Shown here: positions 8,284-17,394 of the stretch, piece by piece
Position numbering within the stretch: the first letter of the stretch is position 1
Layout of the letters: each line of letters opens with the position of its first letter
NCBI GenBank assembly: GCA_903911435.1
Contig: CAIWDF010000014.1
Location: 1 to 45,574, forward strand
Direction of reading: 5' to 3'
Source of the DNA: an uncultured Bacteroidota bacterium
GTDB lineage: Bacteria; Bacteroidota; Bacteroidia; 2-12-FULL-35-15
Length of the DNA stretch: 45,574 bases
Program-made: the position numbers and the translations under genes
Notes under the pieces: model-generated
Told to the model about the DNA's origin: nothing
Seen by the model: only the letters and a program-made list of their open reading frames with translations
Database searches by the model: none

Positions 8284-10301
8284 GCATAACTCATAAACAT
8301 ACCAATTCATTAATACACGAAACAAGTCCTTACTTGCTTCAACATGCTCACAATCCTGTCAATTGGTATCCGTGGAATGAGGAGACGTTGCTAAAAGCAA
8401 AACAAGAGGATAAACTTATTCTGATAAGTATAGGTTATTCAGCCTGCCATTGGTGCCATGTGATGGAACACGAAAGTTTTGAAGACGAGCAAGCAGCTCA
8501 ATTGATGAACGACCATTTTATATGCATTAAAGTAGACCGAGAAGAACGCCCTGATGTAGACCAAATATACATGCTTGCTGTGCAGTTGATGACAGGCAGA
8601 GGAGGTTGGCCATTGAATTGTATCGCCTTGCCCGATGGTAGGCCAATTTATGGTGGTACTTATTTTCCAAAACAACAATGGATGAATGTTTTGTTGAATA
8701 TTGCTGATGTGTATCAAAACGATAGAGAAAAGGCAATTGAATATGCAACACGTTTAACCGAAGGAGTAAGACTTTCCGAATTGGTGAAAGTGAAAGAGAG
8801 CATGGAGGAGTTTAGTGCTGAAACATTGCATCAATCATATTTGAATTGGAAAAATAGATTTGACAATATAGAGGGGGGACCGGATGGAGCACCCAAATTC
8901 CCTTTGCCTAACAATTATCTTTTTCTGCTGAGGTATGCGTTTTCATTCTCAAATATTAAAGAGGAGGTGCTTGAACATGTCAATAGAACGCTTACTAAAA
9001 TGGCTTATGGAGGAATCTATGACCAAATAGGAGGAGGGTTTTCTCGCTATTCGGTGGATAGATATTGGAAAGTGCCGCATTTCGAAAAAATGCTTTATGA
9101 TAATGCTCAACTTGTAAGTCTTTATTCAGAAGCTTTTCAGGCTACTAAAAACCCATTGTACAAGGAAGTTGTTTTCGAAACATTAGCTTTTGTTGAACGA
9201 GAATTAACTTCAGCGGATGGTGGTTTTTATTCTGCATTGGATGCCGATTCGGAAGGAGTGGAAGGGAAATATTATGTTTGGCAACAAGATGAATTGAAAG
9301 ACGTATTGAAAGAGAACTATAAAATCTTTGCTGATTATTACAACGTAAATGAAAAAGGATGGTGGGAACACAATAATTATATTTTACTAAGGAATGAAAG
9401 TGATGAAGTCGTTGCAAAAAAACATTCAACATCGGTTGACAATTTGAAGTCAATTATCGAGGCACTTAAAGTATGTTTATTGAAACAACGAGAAACAAGA
9501 GTACGACCTGGATTAGATAACAAACTGCTTACTTCGTGGAACGCTTTAATGTTAAAAGCTTATGTGGATGCTGCAAAAGCATTTGATGAAAGTAAATTCT
9601 TGAATACGGCCATAAAGAACTTGGATTTTATTTTTGCAAATGCGGTAATAGATGGTAATCAACTTTCGCACTTAATCGGAAAAAAGGGGAATGGTTTTCT
9701 CGAAGATTATTCATTTTTGATGGAAGCTTTAATTGCACTTTATGAATCAACATTTGATGAAAAATATCTTTTTAAAGCAAATGATTTGATGAAGTATTGC
9801 ATCGAACATTTTCAAGATAATGACTCGGGTATGTTTTATTTTACATCTAACGAAGACAAAGCGCTTATCAGTAGAAAAATGGAATTATCGGACAACGTGA
9901 TTCCTGCCTCCAATTCTAGCATAGCTAAATCCTTGTTTTTGCTTGGGCATCATTTAGAAAATGAATCCTATTTGGCGATGAGTAAAAAAATGTTGAATAA
10001 TATTTTAGATCAAATCGAATCGTATGGCGCTGGATACAGCAATTGGGCTATGCTGCTTTTGAACTTTACTCAACCTTTTTATGAAATTGCAATTGTTGGG
10101 AAATCGTTTCACGAAAAAAGAAAATCATTCAATCAAATTTATTTACCTAATGTGATAATGGCCGGATGTGAAACCAAAAGTAATTTGCCATTGCTGCTTA
10201 ATCGGGGTGAAAAAGGAGAAACACTCATATATGTGTGTACCAACAAAACGTGTAATAAACCAGTGAGCAATGTAAATGAAGCTTTACAACAATTGAAATA
10301 A
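8280..10301 (+). CDS. Thioredoxin-domain protein of the SPATA20/YyaL (DUF255) family
   Basis: This 673-aa protein has an N-terminal thioredoxin-like domain with the redox motif CHWC (Cys56, Cys59) in [17 protein letters not shown] and [12 protein letters not shown] long alpha/alpha-barrel region like glycosyl hydrolase or epimerase domains follows (about 200-600, for example [17 protein letters not shown]). Domain order and length match the YyaL/SPATA20 family, whose biochemical role is still poorly defined. There is no signal peptide. It overlaps the upstream LEA-like gene by 4 bp and is followed after 1 bp by the next gene, so the three probably share a transcript. Confidence 0.92.
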   Translation: MSITHKHTNSLIHETSPYLLQHAHNPVNWYPWNEETLLKAKQEDKLILISIGYSACHWCHVMEHESFEDEQAAQLMNDHFICIKVDREERPDVDQIYMLAVQLMTGRGGWPLNCIALPDGRPIYGGTYFPKQQWMNVLLNIADVYQNDREKAIEYATRLTEGVRLSELVKVKESMEEFSAETLHQSYLNWKNRFDNIEGGPDGAPKFPLPNNYLFLLRYAFSFSNIKEEVLEHVNRTLTKMAYGGIYDQIGGGFSRYSVDRYWKVPHFEKMLYDNAQLVSLYSEAFQATKNPLYKEVVFETLAFVERELTSADGGFYSALDADSEGVEGKYYVWQQDELKDVLKENYKIFADYYNVNEKGWWEHNNYILLRNESDEVVAKKHSTSVDNLKSIIEALKVCLLKQRETRVRPGLDNKLLTSWNALMLKAYVDAAKAFDESKFLNTAIKNLDFIFANAVIDGNQLSHLIGKKGNGFLEDYSFLMEALIALYESTFDEKYLFKANDLMKYCIEHFQDNDSGMFYFTSNEDKALISRKMELSDNVIPASNSSIAKSLFLLGHHLENESYLAMSKKMLNNILDQIESYGAGYSNWAMLLLNFTQPFYEIAIVGKSFHEKRKSFNQIYLPNVIMAGCETKSNLPLLLNRGEKGETLIYVCTNKTCNKPVSNVNEALQQLK

Positions 10302-10302
10302 T

Positions 10303-11289
10303 TTGAAACAACTCACTCTAGTAATAACGACATTTCTTTTCAGTCAATTTTGTATAGCTCAGCTCATCAATACGAAGCCTGTAGAAATTCCACTTGGACC
10401 AGTTAACTTTAATGCGGCCGTAGTGAAACAAAATAAAATTAAAAATATTCAACTCGTGATGGTGGATAAACCAGATGGCGAGATGATAATAGACAAGGGT
10501 GGAACACAGGGATATGAATTCGATAGGAATGGGAATCTCACAAGATATTATTACACCATCTTGAATAGAACAGAGAACCTTGAGGAAGATGTTTCGCAAT
10601 TGGTGAGAAGAGGAAAAGTGGTGCGTCAGGCAGGAACACGCACAGTAAAAAAATATTATAACGATACAATATTTGTGGATGTGTTTTATAACAACACCAA
10701 CTGGGTGATTGCAAAACGTGCTCACACAGGTGATTATTACGATGCTTACTACTACGAGTATAATGCTGAAGGACGAATTCAAAAGGAAGTACATTGCCGC
10801 GAAACGAATGTTAGTGAAAACATTAAGGAGTTTAAATTAGGTGTTCAAAGTATCCTTTCGTCAGAGACGTTTCAATACACCACTTTGACAGCAACACAAT
10901 TGAAAAAATCGTGTTTGAATGACGAAGGTCGCGAATACAAAAAGGCCATCATTAACTATGATGACCACAAGAAAAAACTTTCTGAAAATTACGAGTTCAT
11001 TGTTAGTTGGATGCAAGCCGATTATTATTATAAATATGATTCAACGAGTAACCTTATAGAGAAAACATTTTCTAGCAACGAAAGTGGCGAAATGAAAACC
11101 GAATCGGCTTATGAGTACAATGCATATGGAGATGTTATAACCGAAAAACGATTTAAAAAAGGCGTACTCACGGATGAGATAAATATTTTGTATGACGATA
11201 CCACTCGTTTGCCCAAGTCGGAAGTCAATCGTGACCATATTAATGCTTCGATTGGTATTGTTAAGTTTGGTTACACGTATTATGATTAG
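10303..11289 (+). CDS. Secreted protein of unknown function
   Basis: This 328-aa protein starts at a TTG one base after the previous stop. No ATG is better placed, and the TTG start gives a clear signal peptide (KQLTLVITTFLFSQFCIAQ). The mature part has YD-like strand repeats (YYEYNAEGRIQKE, YYYKYDSTSNLIEKTF, AYEYNAYGDVITEKRF), reminiscent of the periodic beta strands of RHS/YD or MORN-like Bacteroidota proteins. It is probably periplasmic or on the outer membrane. I do not recognise a family with a known function. Confidence 0.75.
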   Translation: MKQLTLVITTFLFSQFCIAQLINTKPVEIPLGPVNFNAAVVKQNKIKNIQLVMVDKPDGEMIIDKGGTQGYEFDRNGNLTRYYYTILNRTENLEEDVSQLVRRGKVVRQAGTRTVKKYYNDTIFVDVFYNNTNWVIAKRAHTGDYYDAYYYEYNAEGRIQKEVHCRETNVSENIKEFKLGVQSILSSETFQYTTLTATQLKKSCLNDEGREYKKAIINYDDHKKKLSENYEFIVSWMQADYYYKYDSTSNLIEKTFSSNESGEMKTESAYEYNAYGDVITEKRFKKGVLTDEINILYDDTTRLPKSEVNRDHINASIGIVKFGYTYYD

Positions 11290-11331
11290 CAGATTTACGA
11301 TGTTGCAGACATTCTACATTATTATTTAATT

Positions 11332-11339
11332 TATCTTTG
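11332..11339 (+). promoter_or_regulatory. -7 promoter element almost touching the SDR start codon
   Basis: TATCTTTG is a perfect TAnnTTTG. Only 4 bases separate it from the ATG at 11344, so the transcript may be leaderless or nearly so. Confidence 0.6.
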
Positions 11340-11343
11340 TTGT

Positions 11344-12132
11344 ATGAATTTAAACTTAAAAGGGAAAACAGCCTTGGTATGTGGAAGTACACAGGGTATT
11401 GGAAAGGCATCAGCAATTGAATTAGCTTTGTTAGGTGCTAATGTAATATTACTTGCTCGTAATGAAAATGCATTAAAAGAATCGTTGAATGACTTAGATA
11501 CCACTAATGGCCAACATCACAATTTTATAGTAGCCGATTTCGAAAATCAAGCTGATTTGAAATCGAAAGTTGAGGCATTTGTTGAGACGAAAGGTGCAAT
11601 TCACATACTTGTGAACAACACAGGAGGCCCCGCCAGCGGACTTATTCAAAATGCGAAGGTGGAAGAGTTTTTGAAAGCGTTTAACAATCATTTAATTTGC
11701 AACCATATTTTGGTTCAAGCCTTGATGGAAGGAATGAAAAAAGAAAAGTATGGCAGGATTGTCAACATTATTAGCACTTCGGTGAAAATGCCTTTGAAAA
11801 ATTTAGGTGTATCCAATACCATTCGTGCTGCAGTAGCCAACTGGAGCAAAACCTTGGCCACAGAAGTGGCCCCCTTTGGAATTACCGTAAATAATGTGCT
11901 TCCTGGAGCTACACTTACCGGTAGATTGCAAACCATCATCACTAATAATTCGAAAAGTAAAAATAAATCGATAGATACCATTCAAGAAGAAATGATGGAA
12001 GAAATACCGATGGGGCGGTTTGCCGAAGCGTCAGAAGTAGCCAATGCGGTTGCATTTTTAGCATCTCCTGCGGCTGCTTACATTACTGGAATTAATGTGC
12101 CAGTTGATGGAGGTCGAACAGGATGTTTGTAG
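11344..12132 (+). CDS. SDR-family protein, FabG-like, with altered catalytic residues
   Basis: This 262-aa protein has a Rossmann fold with the dinucleotide motif CGSTQGIG (canonical TGxxxGIG), NNTGG and a typical C-terminal end (AAYITGINVPVDGG). The catalytic positions are unusual. With Ser144 in the IISTS strand, the canonical Tyr and Lys positions fall on Ser157 and Arg161 (VSNTIRAAVANW). A known SDR subgroup with SN..R at this point is annotated as 3-oxoacyl-ACP-reductase-like. The true reaction is unknown, and standard Tyr-Lys catalysis cannot apply. It is convergent with rnhA, 37 bp away. Confidence 0.85.
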   Translation: MNLNLKGKTALVCGSTQGIGKASAIELALLGANVILLARNENALKESLNDLDTTNGQHHNFIVADFENQADLKSKVEAFVETKGAIHILVNNTGGPASGLIQNAKVEEFLKAFNNHLICNHILVQALMEGMKKEKYGRIVNIISTSVKMPLKNLGVSNTIRAAVANWSKTLATEVAPFGITVNNVLPGATLTGRLQTIITNNSKSKNKSIDTIQEEMMEEIPMGRFAEASEVANAVAFLASPAAAYITGINVPVDGGRTGCL

Positions 12133-12169
12133 GTTGTTCTTGATTTAATTATGGATATTGGAAAAGAAA

Positions 12170-12625
12170 TTACGCATTATTTTCCTCGAACCAATGGTCA
12201 GCCTTTAAGCCTTTTCCCATTGCAGCCGCAACAGCGAGTTCATCGCAACGGTTGTTTTCTTTATTAGAAGCATGGCCTTTCACCCATACAAATTTTACAT
12301 GTTGTTTTCGGTACGATCTCAGAAATCGAATCCATAAATCTTCATTCTTCTTATCTTTAAACTGTTTTTTTTCCCAACCAAAAACCCATTTCTTTTCAAC
12401 TGAATCAACCACATATTTGCTGTCTGAATAGATGGTGACCGATGTTCCTTCTTTTTTTAATGCCTCCAATGCAACAATCACACTCAACAGTTCCATTCTG
12501 TTGTTGGTGGTTAATCGAAATCCTTCCGAGATTTCTTTTCGTAGCTCTCCTGCCAACATCACTACACCATAACCTCCAGGCCCTGGGTTTCCTCTCGATG
12601 AACCATCTGTAAATATTGAAACCAT
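12170..12625 (-). CDS. rnhA: Ribonuclease HI
   Basis: This 151-aa protein degrades the RNA strand of RNA-DNA hybrids (primer removal, R-loops). All four metal-binding catalytic acids are present: Asp7 (FTDGSSRGNPGPGGYG), Glu45 (NNRMELLS), Asp68 (YSDSKYVVD) and Asp128 (NRCDEL). Length is standard for the single-domain enzyme. It lies 31 bp after marC on the same strand, so it is probably the last gene of a purN-marC-rnhA transcript. Confidence 0.96.
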   Translation of the reverse strand: MVSIFTDGSSRGNPGPGGYGVVMLAGELRKEISEGFRLTTNNRMELLSVIVALEALKKEGTSVTIYSDSKYVVDSVEKKWVFGWEKKQFKDKKNEDLWIRFLRSYRKQHVKFVWVKGHASNKENNRCDELAVAAAMGKGLKADHWFEENNA

Positions 12626-12656
12626 TCTATTTTGTTATTTAACTATTAGTTTGCAT

Positions 12657-13217
12657 CTAAACCCCAGCATGTGTTCTGAATAATTTTACGGCTATTGCTA
12701 AGAGGATCACTCCAAATACTTTTCTTAAAATATTAATACCTCCCACACCTAGTATTTTTTCGAGGCGATAAGTGTTTCGCAAGACAAGGTATACAAAGAC
12801 AAGATTAATGAGAATCGCGATGATGATGTTTTGGGTTTTATATTCGGCTCGAATAGAAAGCAAAGTGGTGAGTGTTCCTGTACCAGCTATTAGTGGGAAA
12901 GCGATGGGTACGATAGAGGCTGTTGTTGCCGAATCGTCTTTGTAAAATTTTACTCCAAGAATCATTTCTAACGCCAGAAAAAAAATGATAAAAGATCCAG
13001 CGATTGCAAATGAGCTTACATCAATTCCAATTACATTGAGAATTTGTTCGCCAAGAAACATAAAAGCAATCATTATTACCCCAGACACAAGCGTTGCTTT
13101 CACCGCTTGTATATCACCATGTTTTGTTTGCAAGTCAAGTATCACAGGCAAAGATCCAACAACATCAATGACCGCAAACAATATCATTGTAATGGTAAGA
13201 ATTTCTTTATATTCCAT
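12657..13217 (-). CDS. MarC-family integral membrane protein
   Basis: This 186-aa protein has about six hydrophobic segments. The N-terminus (ILFAVIDVVGSLPVILDL) and the central PIAFPLIAGTGTLTTLLSI motif are the hallmark of the MarC/YhcE-like family (UPF0056). It sits in the inner membrane. The transported substrate, if any, is unknown, and the old link with multiple antibiotic resistance in enteric bacteria was not upheld. It is located between purN and rnhA on the same strand. Confidence 0.9.
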   Translation of the reverse strand: MEYKEILTITMILFAVIDVVGSLPVILDLQTKHGDIQAVKATLVSGVIMIAFMFLGEQILNVIGIDVSSFAIAGSFIIFFLALEMILGVKFYKDDSATTASIVPIAFPLIAGTGTLTTLLSIRAEYKTQNIIIAILINLVFVYLVLRNTYRLEKILGVGGINILRKVFGVILLAIAVKLFRTHAGV

Positions 13218-13256
13218 GGTTTAATAAAGTTAGGGAAGGTTGAATCACTTAAATGC

Positions 13257-13838
13257 TTACTTCTGATATCCAATAATAATATGTTCTATGTCCTTCGGAA
13301 AAAATGCATATTCTAGTTCATGAATTTTAGCGGCCAAGGTATAAGGTGTTTCGTTTTTAGCTACATCACATCGATGTTGTGAGAGGATTGCACCTTCGTC
13401 ATAATGTTCGTTTACATAATGAATAGAAATACCACTTTGAATTTCTTTAGCCGCGATTACAGCCTCGTGAACACGCATTCCATACATTCCTTTGCCACCA
13501 TATTTAGGAAGAAGCGCAGGGTGTATATTAATAATCTTTGATGGATACTCTTGAATAAAATTTTGTGGAACTTTCCAAAGAAATCCAGCTAATACAATCC
13601 AATTGATGCCAAAGGATTTTAATTGATTCAAAGTGTTCATGGATTCAAAAAAATCAGTTTTTGTAATGACTAAGGTAGGAATATTAGCCAGTTTAGCTCG
13701 ATTCAGAACATTAGCAGTAGTTTTGTTTGATATCACCAATGCAACCTCAATGTTGTTTGAACCTTTGAAATAATTAATGATGTTTTGAGCATTAGTGCCT
13801 TCTCCAGAGGCAAAAATGGCAATCTTGTTTGTTTTCAT
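13257..13838 (-). CDS. purN: Phosphoribosylglycinamide formyltransferase
   Basis: This 193-aa protein transfers a formyl group from 10-formyl-tetrahydrofolate to GAR, the third step of purine synthesis. The N-terminal substrate loop ASGEGTNAQNI, catalytic Asn104 and His106 (NIHPALLPKYGGKGMYG) and Asp147 (HYDEGAIL) are all in place. Length is close to the usual 190-210 aa. The promoter lies only 4 bases before the ATG, so translation may be leaderless. It is divergent from acpP. Confidence 0.95.
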   Translation of the reverse strand: MKTNKIAIFASGEGTNAQNIINYFKGSNNIEVALVISNKTTANVLNRAKLANIPTLVITKTDFFESMNTLNQLKSFGINWIVLAGFLWKVPQNFIQEYPSKIINIHPALLPKYGGKGMYGMRVHEAVIAAKEIQSGISIHYVNEHYDEGAILSQHRCDVAKNETPYTLAAKIHELEYAFFPKDIEHIIIGYQK

Positions 13839-13842
13839 GGCA

Positions 13843-13850
13843 CAAAATTA
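13843..13850 (-). promoter_or_regulatory. -7 promoter element for purN
   Basis: Read on the minus strand this is TAATTTTG, a perfect TAnnTTTG. Only 4 bases separate it from the purN ATG, so the mRNA may be leaderless. Confidence 0.5.
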
Positions 13851-13999
13851 GCTTTTAATACCATATCTCATCCATAGTATTTCGAGAAGACAACCTAAAA
13901 AATAAGTTTAAATCCTTGATTTGTAAAAGAAAACAGAAAATAAGGGGAGGAAAAATGTTAATAAACTCAGATTTTTTTTTGTTATTCTACACATAACTC

Positions 14000-14007
14000 T
14001 ATCTTTG
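14000..14007 (+). promoter_or_regulatory. Strong promoter for acpP-fabF
   Basis: TATCTTTG followed by C is a perfect -7 element. A TTTG ending at 13981 lies 18 bp upstream as the -33 element. The ATG of acpP is 31 bp downstream. Confidence 0.7.
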
Positions 14008-14037
14008 CACCCGAATTAACTAAAAAACATTTTAAAA

Positions 14038-14274
14038 ATGTCAGACATTGCAACAAAAGTAAAAGCTATCATCGTTGATAAACTAGGCGTAGACGAGAAA
14101 GAAGTAACGCTAACAGCGAGCTTTACAAATGATTTAGGTGCAGACTCATTAGACACTGTAGAGTTGATAATGGAGTTTGAAAAAGAATTTAACATTGCTA
14201 TTCCAGACGACCAAGCTGAAAAAATTGGTACTGTAGGTGAAGCAATTACTTACATTGAAGCAAACGCAAAATAA
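14038..14274 (+). CDS. acpP: Acyl carrier protein
   Basis: This 78-aa acidic protein carries growing acyl chains on 4'-phosphopantetheine. The attachment residue is Ser37 in the motif [15 protein letters not shown]. Length and charge are typical. It has a consensus promoter and a 30-nt leader, and fabF starts 19 bp after its stop, the common acpP-fabF-rnc order. Confidence 0.98.
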   Translation: MSDIATKVKAIIVDKLGVDEKEVTLTASFTNDLGADSLDTVELIMEFEKEFNIAIPDDQAEKIGTVGEAITYIEANAK

Positions 14275-14292
14275 TTCCAAAAGATTTATTTA

Positions 14293-15549
14293 ATGAAGTT
14301 AAGGCGAGTAGTAGTTACAGGTCTAGGTGCGATTACACCACTTGGTAATAATGTTACAGATTATTGGAACAATCTTATCAATGGAGTTAGCGGAGCTGCG
14401 CCTATTACTCGTTTTGACGCTTCAAAGTTCAAAACACAATTTGCCTGTGAAGTAAAAGGCTTTAACCCTGAAGATTATTTAGATCGTAAAGAAGCACGAA
14501 AACTTGATCCGTACTCACAATTCGGATTATGTGCCTCCATACAAGCTGTAAAAGATGCAGGTTTGGATGGAGTGAATGCTTTCGATCCAGATAGAGCAGG
14601 AGTTATTTGGGGCTCGGGTATTGGTGGTTTACAAACTTTCCAAGACGAGTGTATAAATTATGATAGAGGAGATGGTACTCCACGTTTCAATCCTTTCTTT
14701 ATCCCCAAAATGATTGCCGATATTTGTTCTGGCCACATTTCCATCCGTTTCGGAATGCGTGGTCCTAACTTTACTACGGTATCAGCTTGTGCTTCTTCTA
14801 CTAATGCATTGATAGATGCGGCAACCTATATAAAATTAGGGAAAGCTGATATCATTGTTGCAGGTGGTTCGGAAGCTGCAATCTATGCAGCAGGTGTTGG
14901 TGGGTTCAATGCCATGCATGCTCTCTCTACTCGTAACGATTCTCCTGCTACAGCTTCTCGTCCATTCGATTTGGATAGAGATGGTTTTGTGTTGGGTGAA
15001 GGTGCCGGAGCCTTGATCTTGGAGGAGTTGGAACACGCATTAAAACGTGGTGCAAAAATTTATGCCGAAGTAGTTGGTGGTGGTATGACAGCTGATGCCA
15101 ATCACATCACTGCTCCTCATCCAGAAGGATTAGGTGCTCGAAATGTAATGAGAATTGCTTTACAAGATGCAGAAATGAGTCCTGAGGACATTGATTATGT
15201 TAATGTTCATGGAACATCTACACCTCTAGGTGACATTGCCGAAACAAAAGCAATTGTTGCAGTATTTGGCGAAAGTGCCTATAAATTGAATATCAGTTCT
15301 ACCAAATCTATGACGGGTCATTTATTGGGTGCTGCTGGTGCAATTGAAGCGATGGCAGCAATTCTAGCAGTTAAGAACGATATAATTCCTCCTACTATTA
15401 ACCATTTTACTGATGATCCAGCTTTGGACAATCGTTTGAATTTCACCTTTGGAATTGCTCAAAAACGAGTAGTACGTGCCGCCTTAAGCAATACTTTTGG
15501 TTTTGGAGGTCACAATGCCTCGGTAATTGTGAAAAAATACATCGCATAA
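14293..15549 (+). CDS. fabF: 3-oxoacyl-ACP synthase II
   Basis: This 418-aa condensing enzyme elongates fatty acids by decarboxylative condensation of malonyl-ACP with acyl-ACP. The catalytic triad is complete: Cys166 (VSACASSTNAL), His306 (VNVHGTSTPLGD) and His343 (SMTGHLLGAAG). Full thiolase-fold length. It follows acpP by 19 bp and precedes rnc by 10 bp. Confidence 0.98.
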   Translation: MKLRRVVVTGLGAITPLGNNVTDYWNNLINGVSGAAPITRFDASKFKTQFACEVKGFNPEDYLDRKEARKLDPYSQFGLCASIQAVKDAGLDGVNAFDPDRAGVIWGSGIGGLQTFQDECINYDRGDGTPRFNPFFIPKMIADICSGHISIRFGMRGPNFTTVSACASSTNALIDAATYIKLGKADIIVAGGSEAAIYAAGVGGFNAMHALSTRNDSPATASRPFDLDRDGFVLGEGAGALILEELEHALKRGAKIYAEVVGGGMTADANHITAPHPEGLGARNVMRIALQDAEMSPEDIDYVNVHGTSTPLGDIAETKAIVAVFGESAYKLNISSTKSMTGHLLGAAGAIEAMAAILAVKNDIIPPTINHFTDDPALDNRLNFTFGIAQKRVVRAALSNTFGFGGHNASVIVKKYIA

Positions 15550-15558
15550 TACTTCTCT

Positions 15559-16281
15559 TTGCCAATATTTTCACATTCTTTACGAGTACTTTTTACCCCA
15601 GACAGAAAATTAAATCAGTCCCTTCGAAATATTTTGGGATTTTATCCTTCAAATATTGCCCTTTACAAATCAGCTTTTCGTCATAGTTCGGCAGCCACAC
15701 TTATAAAGGATGGAGTAAAAGACAGTAACGAACGTTTGGAGTTCTTAGGCGACTCTGTTATTGGGACAGTGGTTGCTGATTATCTGTTTAAAAAGTTTCC
15801 TTTTAAGGATGAAGGATTTTTAACTAAGATGCGTTCCAAAATGGTGAGCCGGAATCAGCACAATAATATCGCACAGAAGCTTGGACTAAGCAATTTTATT
15901 GAAGCGAATAACGAAAGAAAAGGAATACCAAGTTCTATTAATGGTGATGCGTACGAAGCGTTAATAGGAGCTATATATCTTGATAAAGGATTTGAATTTG
16001 CACAAAAATTTCTACTCACTCGTATAATCAATGTTCATATTGATATGGAAGAGTTGGTGACAAAGGAAGTTGATTTCAAAAGTAAATTTATAGAATGGTC
16101 TCAAAAGGAACGGAAAGAATTTCGTTTTGAAACGGTTATTGATGGAAATTCTTCACCGGATAAACTTTTTACCATCAACTTAATAATGAACGAAAAAGTT
16201 ATTGGTACCGCTCAACACTTCTCAAAAAAAAGAGCAGAGCAATTAGCGGCTGAGGTAGCGTGTGCTAGCCTTGGATTTTAG
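15559..16281 (+). CDS. rnc: Ribonuclease III
   Basis: This 240-aa protein cleaves double-stranded RNA in rRNA and mRNA processing. The RNase III signature NERLEFLGDSVIG and the second metal-site motif DAYEALIGAIYLDKG are present. A double-stranded-RNA-binding domain follows from about 165 to the end (KSKFIEWSQKERKEFRFETV through AEQLAAEVAC). The start is a TTG, 9 bp after fabF. No ATG lies suitably upstream of the conserved part. It is convergent with selD, and I see no clear terminator in the 66-bp gap. Confidence 0.95.
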   Translation: MPIFSHSLRVLFTPDRKLNQSLRNILGFYPSNIALYKSAFRHSSAATLIKDGVKDSNERLEFLGDSVIGTVVADYLFKKFPFKDEGFLTKMRSKMVSRNQHNNIAQKLGLSNFIEANNERKGIPSSINGDAYEALIGAIYLDKGFEFAQKFLLTRIINVHIDMEELVTKEVDFKSKFIEWSQKERKEFRFETVIDGNSSPDKLFTINLIMNEKVIGTAQHFSKKRAEQLAAEVACASLGF

Positions 16282-16347
16282 CCTAAATCGTCACCAATTA
16301 CATCCTATAATTTTGTATTATTAAGTAACAGGTAATCTCAGAAAGTG

Positions 16348-17394
16348 TCAAATAATTTCTACTTGTTTGTCAGTTTTTAGTTTCATTCTTCCGATGGGGC
16401 TTGCAAATTCACCTAGTCCAGCTTCAATCATCAGTTTTTCGAATGTTTCTTTAGCTTCTGGATTTACACTCATAAGTAGGCCTCCATTGGTTTGAGGGTC
16501 TGACAGTATTAATAATGATTCACCTGTAATACCCTTCACCTTAGGGTCATAACCACTCCAATTACGGAAAGTACCGTCAGGAACACAAACTTGAGATGTG
16601 TAAAAATCTAAATTAGGAAATTGTGGTACTTTACTATAATTCAACTCAGCTGTCAAGTCGCTTCCTTCTGCCATTTCTATAAGATGCCCTAACAGCCCAA
16701 AGCCTGTAACATCTGTCATGGCATTTAAAGATATGAGATGCGAGACATGCATTCCAAAGTGATTTAATTGCATCATTTGTTTTGCAGCGATACCGATATG
16801 TTCTTCTTTTAACATTCCCCTTTTTTCGGCCGTAGTGAGTATTCCAACTCCAATTTTTTTAGTTAGGTACAATAGATCTCCAGCTTTTGCTGTATTGTTT
16901 TGTTTTAGGTTTTTCAAATCTACAATGCCGGTTACAGCAAGTCCAAAAATAGGTTCAGGACTATCGATGCTATGACCTCCTGCTAGGGGAATACCCGCTT
17001 CAGCACATATCGCTCTGCCGCCTTCTATTACTTTTTGGGCGACTTCAACACTCAGCTTTTTTATTGGCCATCCGAGAATCGCGATTGCCATTAATGGTTT
17101 TCCTCCCATGGCATAAATGTCACTAATCGAATTTGCGGCAGCAATTTTTCCAAAGTCAAAGGCATCATCAACAATGGGCATAAAAAAATCAGTCGTGCTT
17201 ATGATGCCTTTTCCATCGCCAATATCAAATACAGCTGCATCGTCTTTGGTTGAATTTCCTACAATAAGATTGGAATTAGTCGGTGCTATTATATTAGTTT
17301 TAAGTATTTCTTCTAATACGTGAGGAGCTATTTTACACCCACATCCTGCACCGTGCGAAAATTGGGTTAGTTTTATTTTTTCGATATTCATCAT
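16348..17394 (-). CDS. selD: Selenide, water dikinase (selenophosphate synthase)
   Basis: This 348-aa protein makes selenophosphate from selenide and ATP. The N-terminal catalytic motif is HGAGCGCK with Cys18, so this is the cysteine form rather than the selenocysteine form (no in-frame TGA). The AIR-synthase-like ATP-binding fold is complete (DVTGFGLLGHLIEMAEGS, DPQTNGGLLMSV). Its ATG directly follows the mnmH stop (TAAATG), so translation is coupled. With MnmH next to it and no selA, selB or selC in the window, the selenophosphate is most simply destined for tRNA 2-selenouridine. Confidence 0.97.
   Translation of the reverse strand: MMNIEKIKLTQFSHGAGCGCKIAPHVLEEILKTNIIAPTNSNLIVGNSTKDDAAVFDIGDGKGIISTTDFFMPIVDDAFDFGKIAAANSISDIYAMGGKPLMAIAILGWPIKKLSVEVAQKVIEGGRAICAEAGIPLAGGHSIDSPEPIFGLAVTGIVDLKNLKQNNTAKAGDLLYLTKKIGVGILTTAEKRGMLKEEHIGIAAKQMMQLNHFGMHVSHLISLNAMTDVTGFGLLGHLIEMAEGSDLTAELNYSKVPQFPNLDFYTSQVCVPDGTFRNWSGYDPKVKGITGESLLILSDPQTNGGLLMSVNPEAKETFEKLMIEAGLGEFASPIGRMKLKTDKQVEII

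Noticed and set aside
16348-17394. Selenocysteine-containing SelD
   Set aside because: The catalytic position is an ordinary Cys codon, and no in-frame TGA is present.
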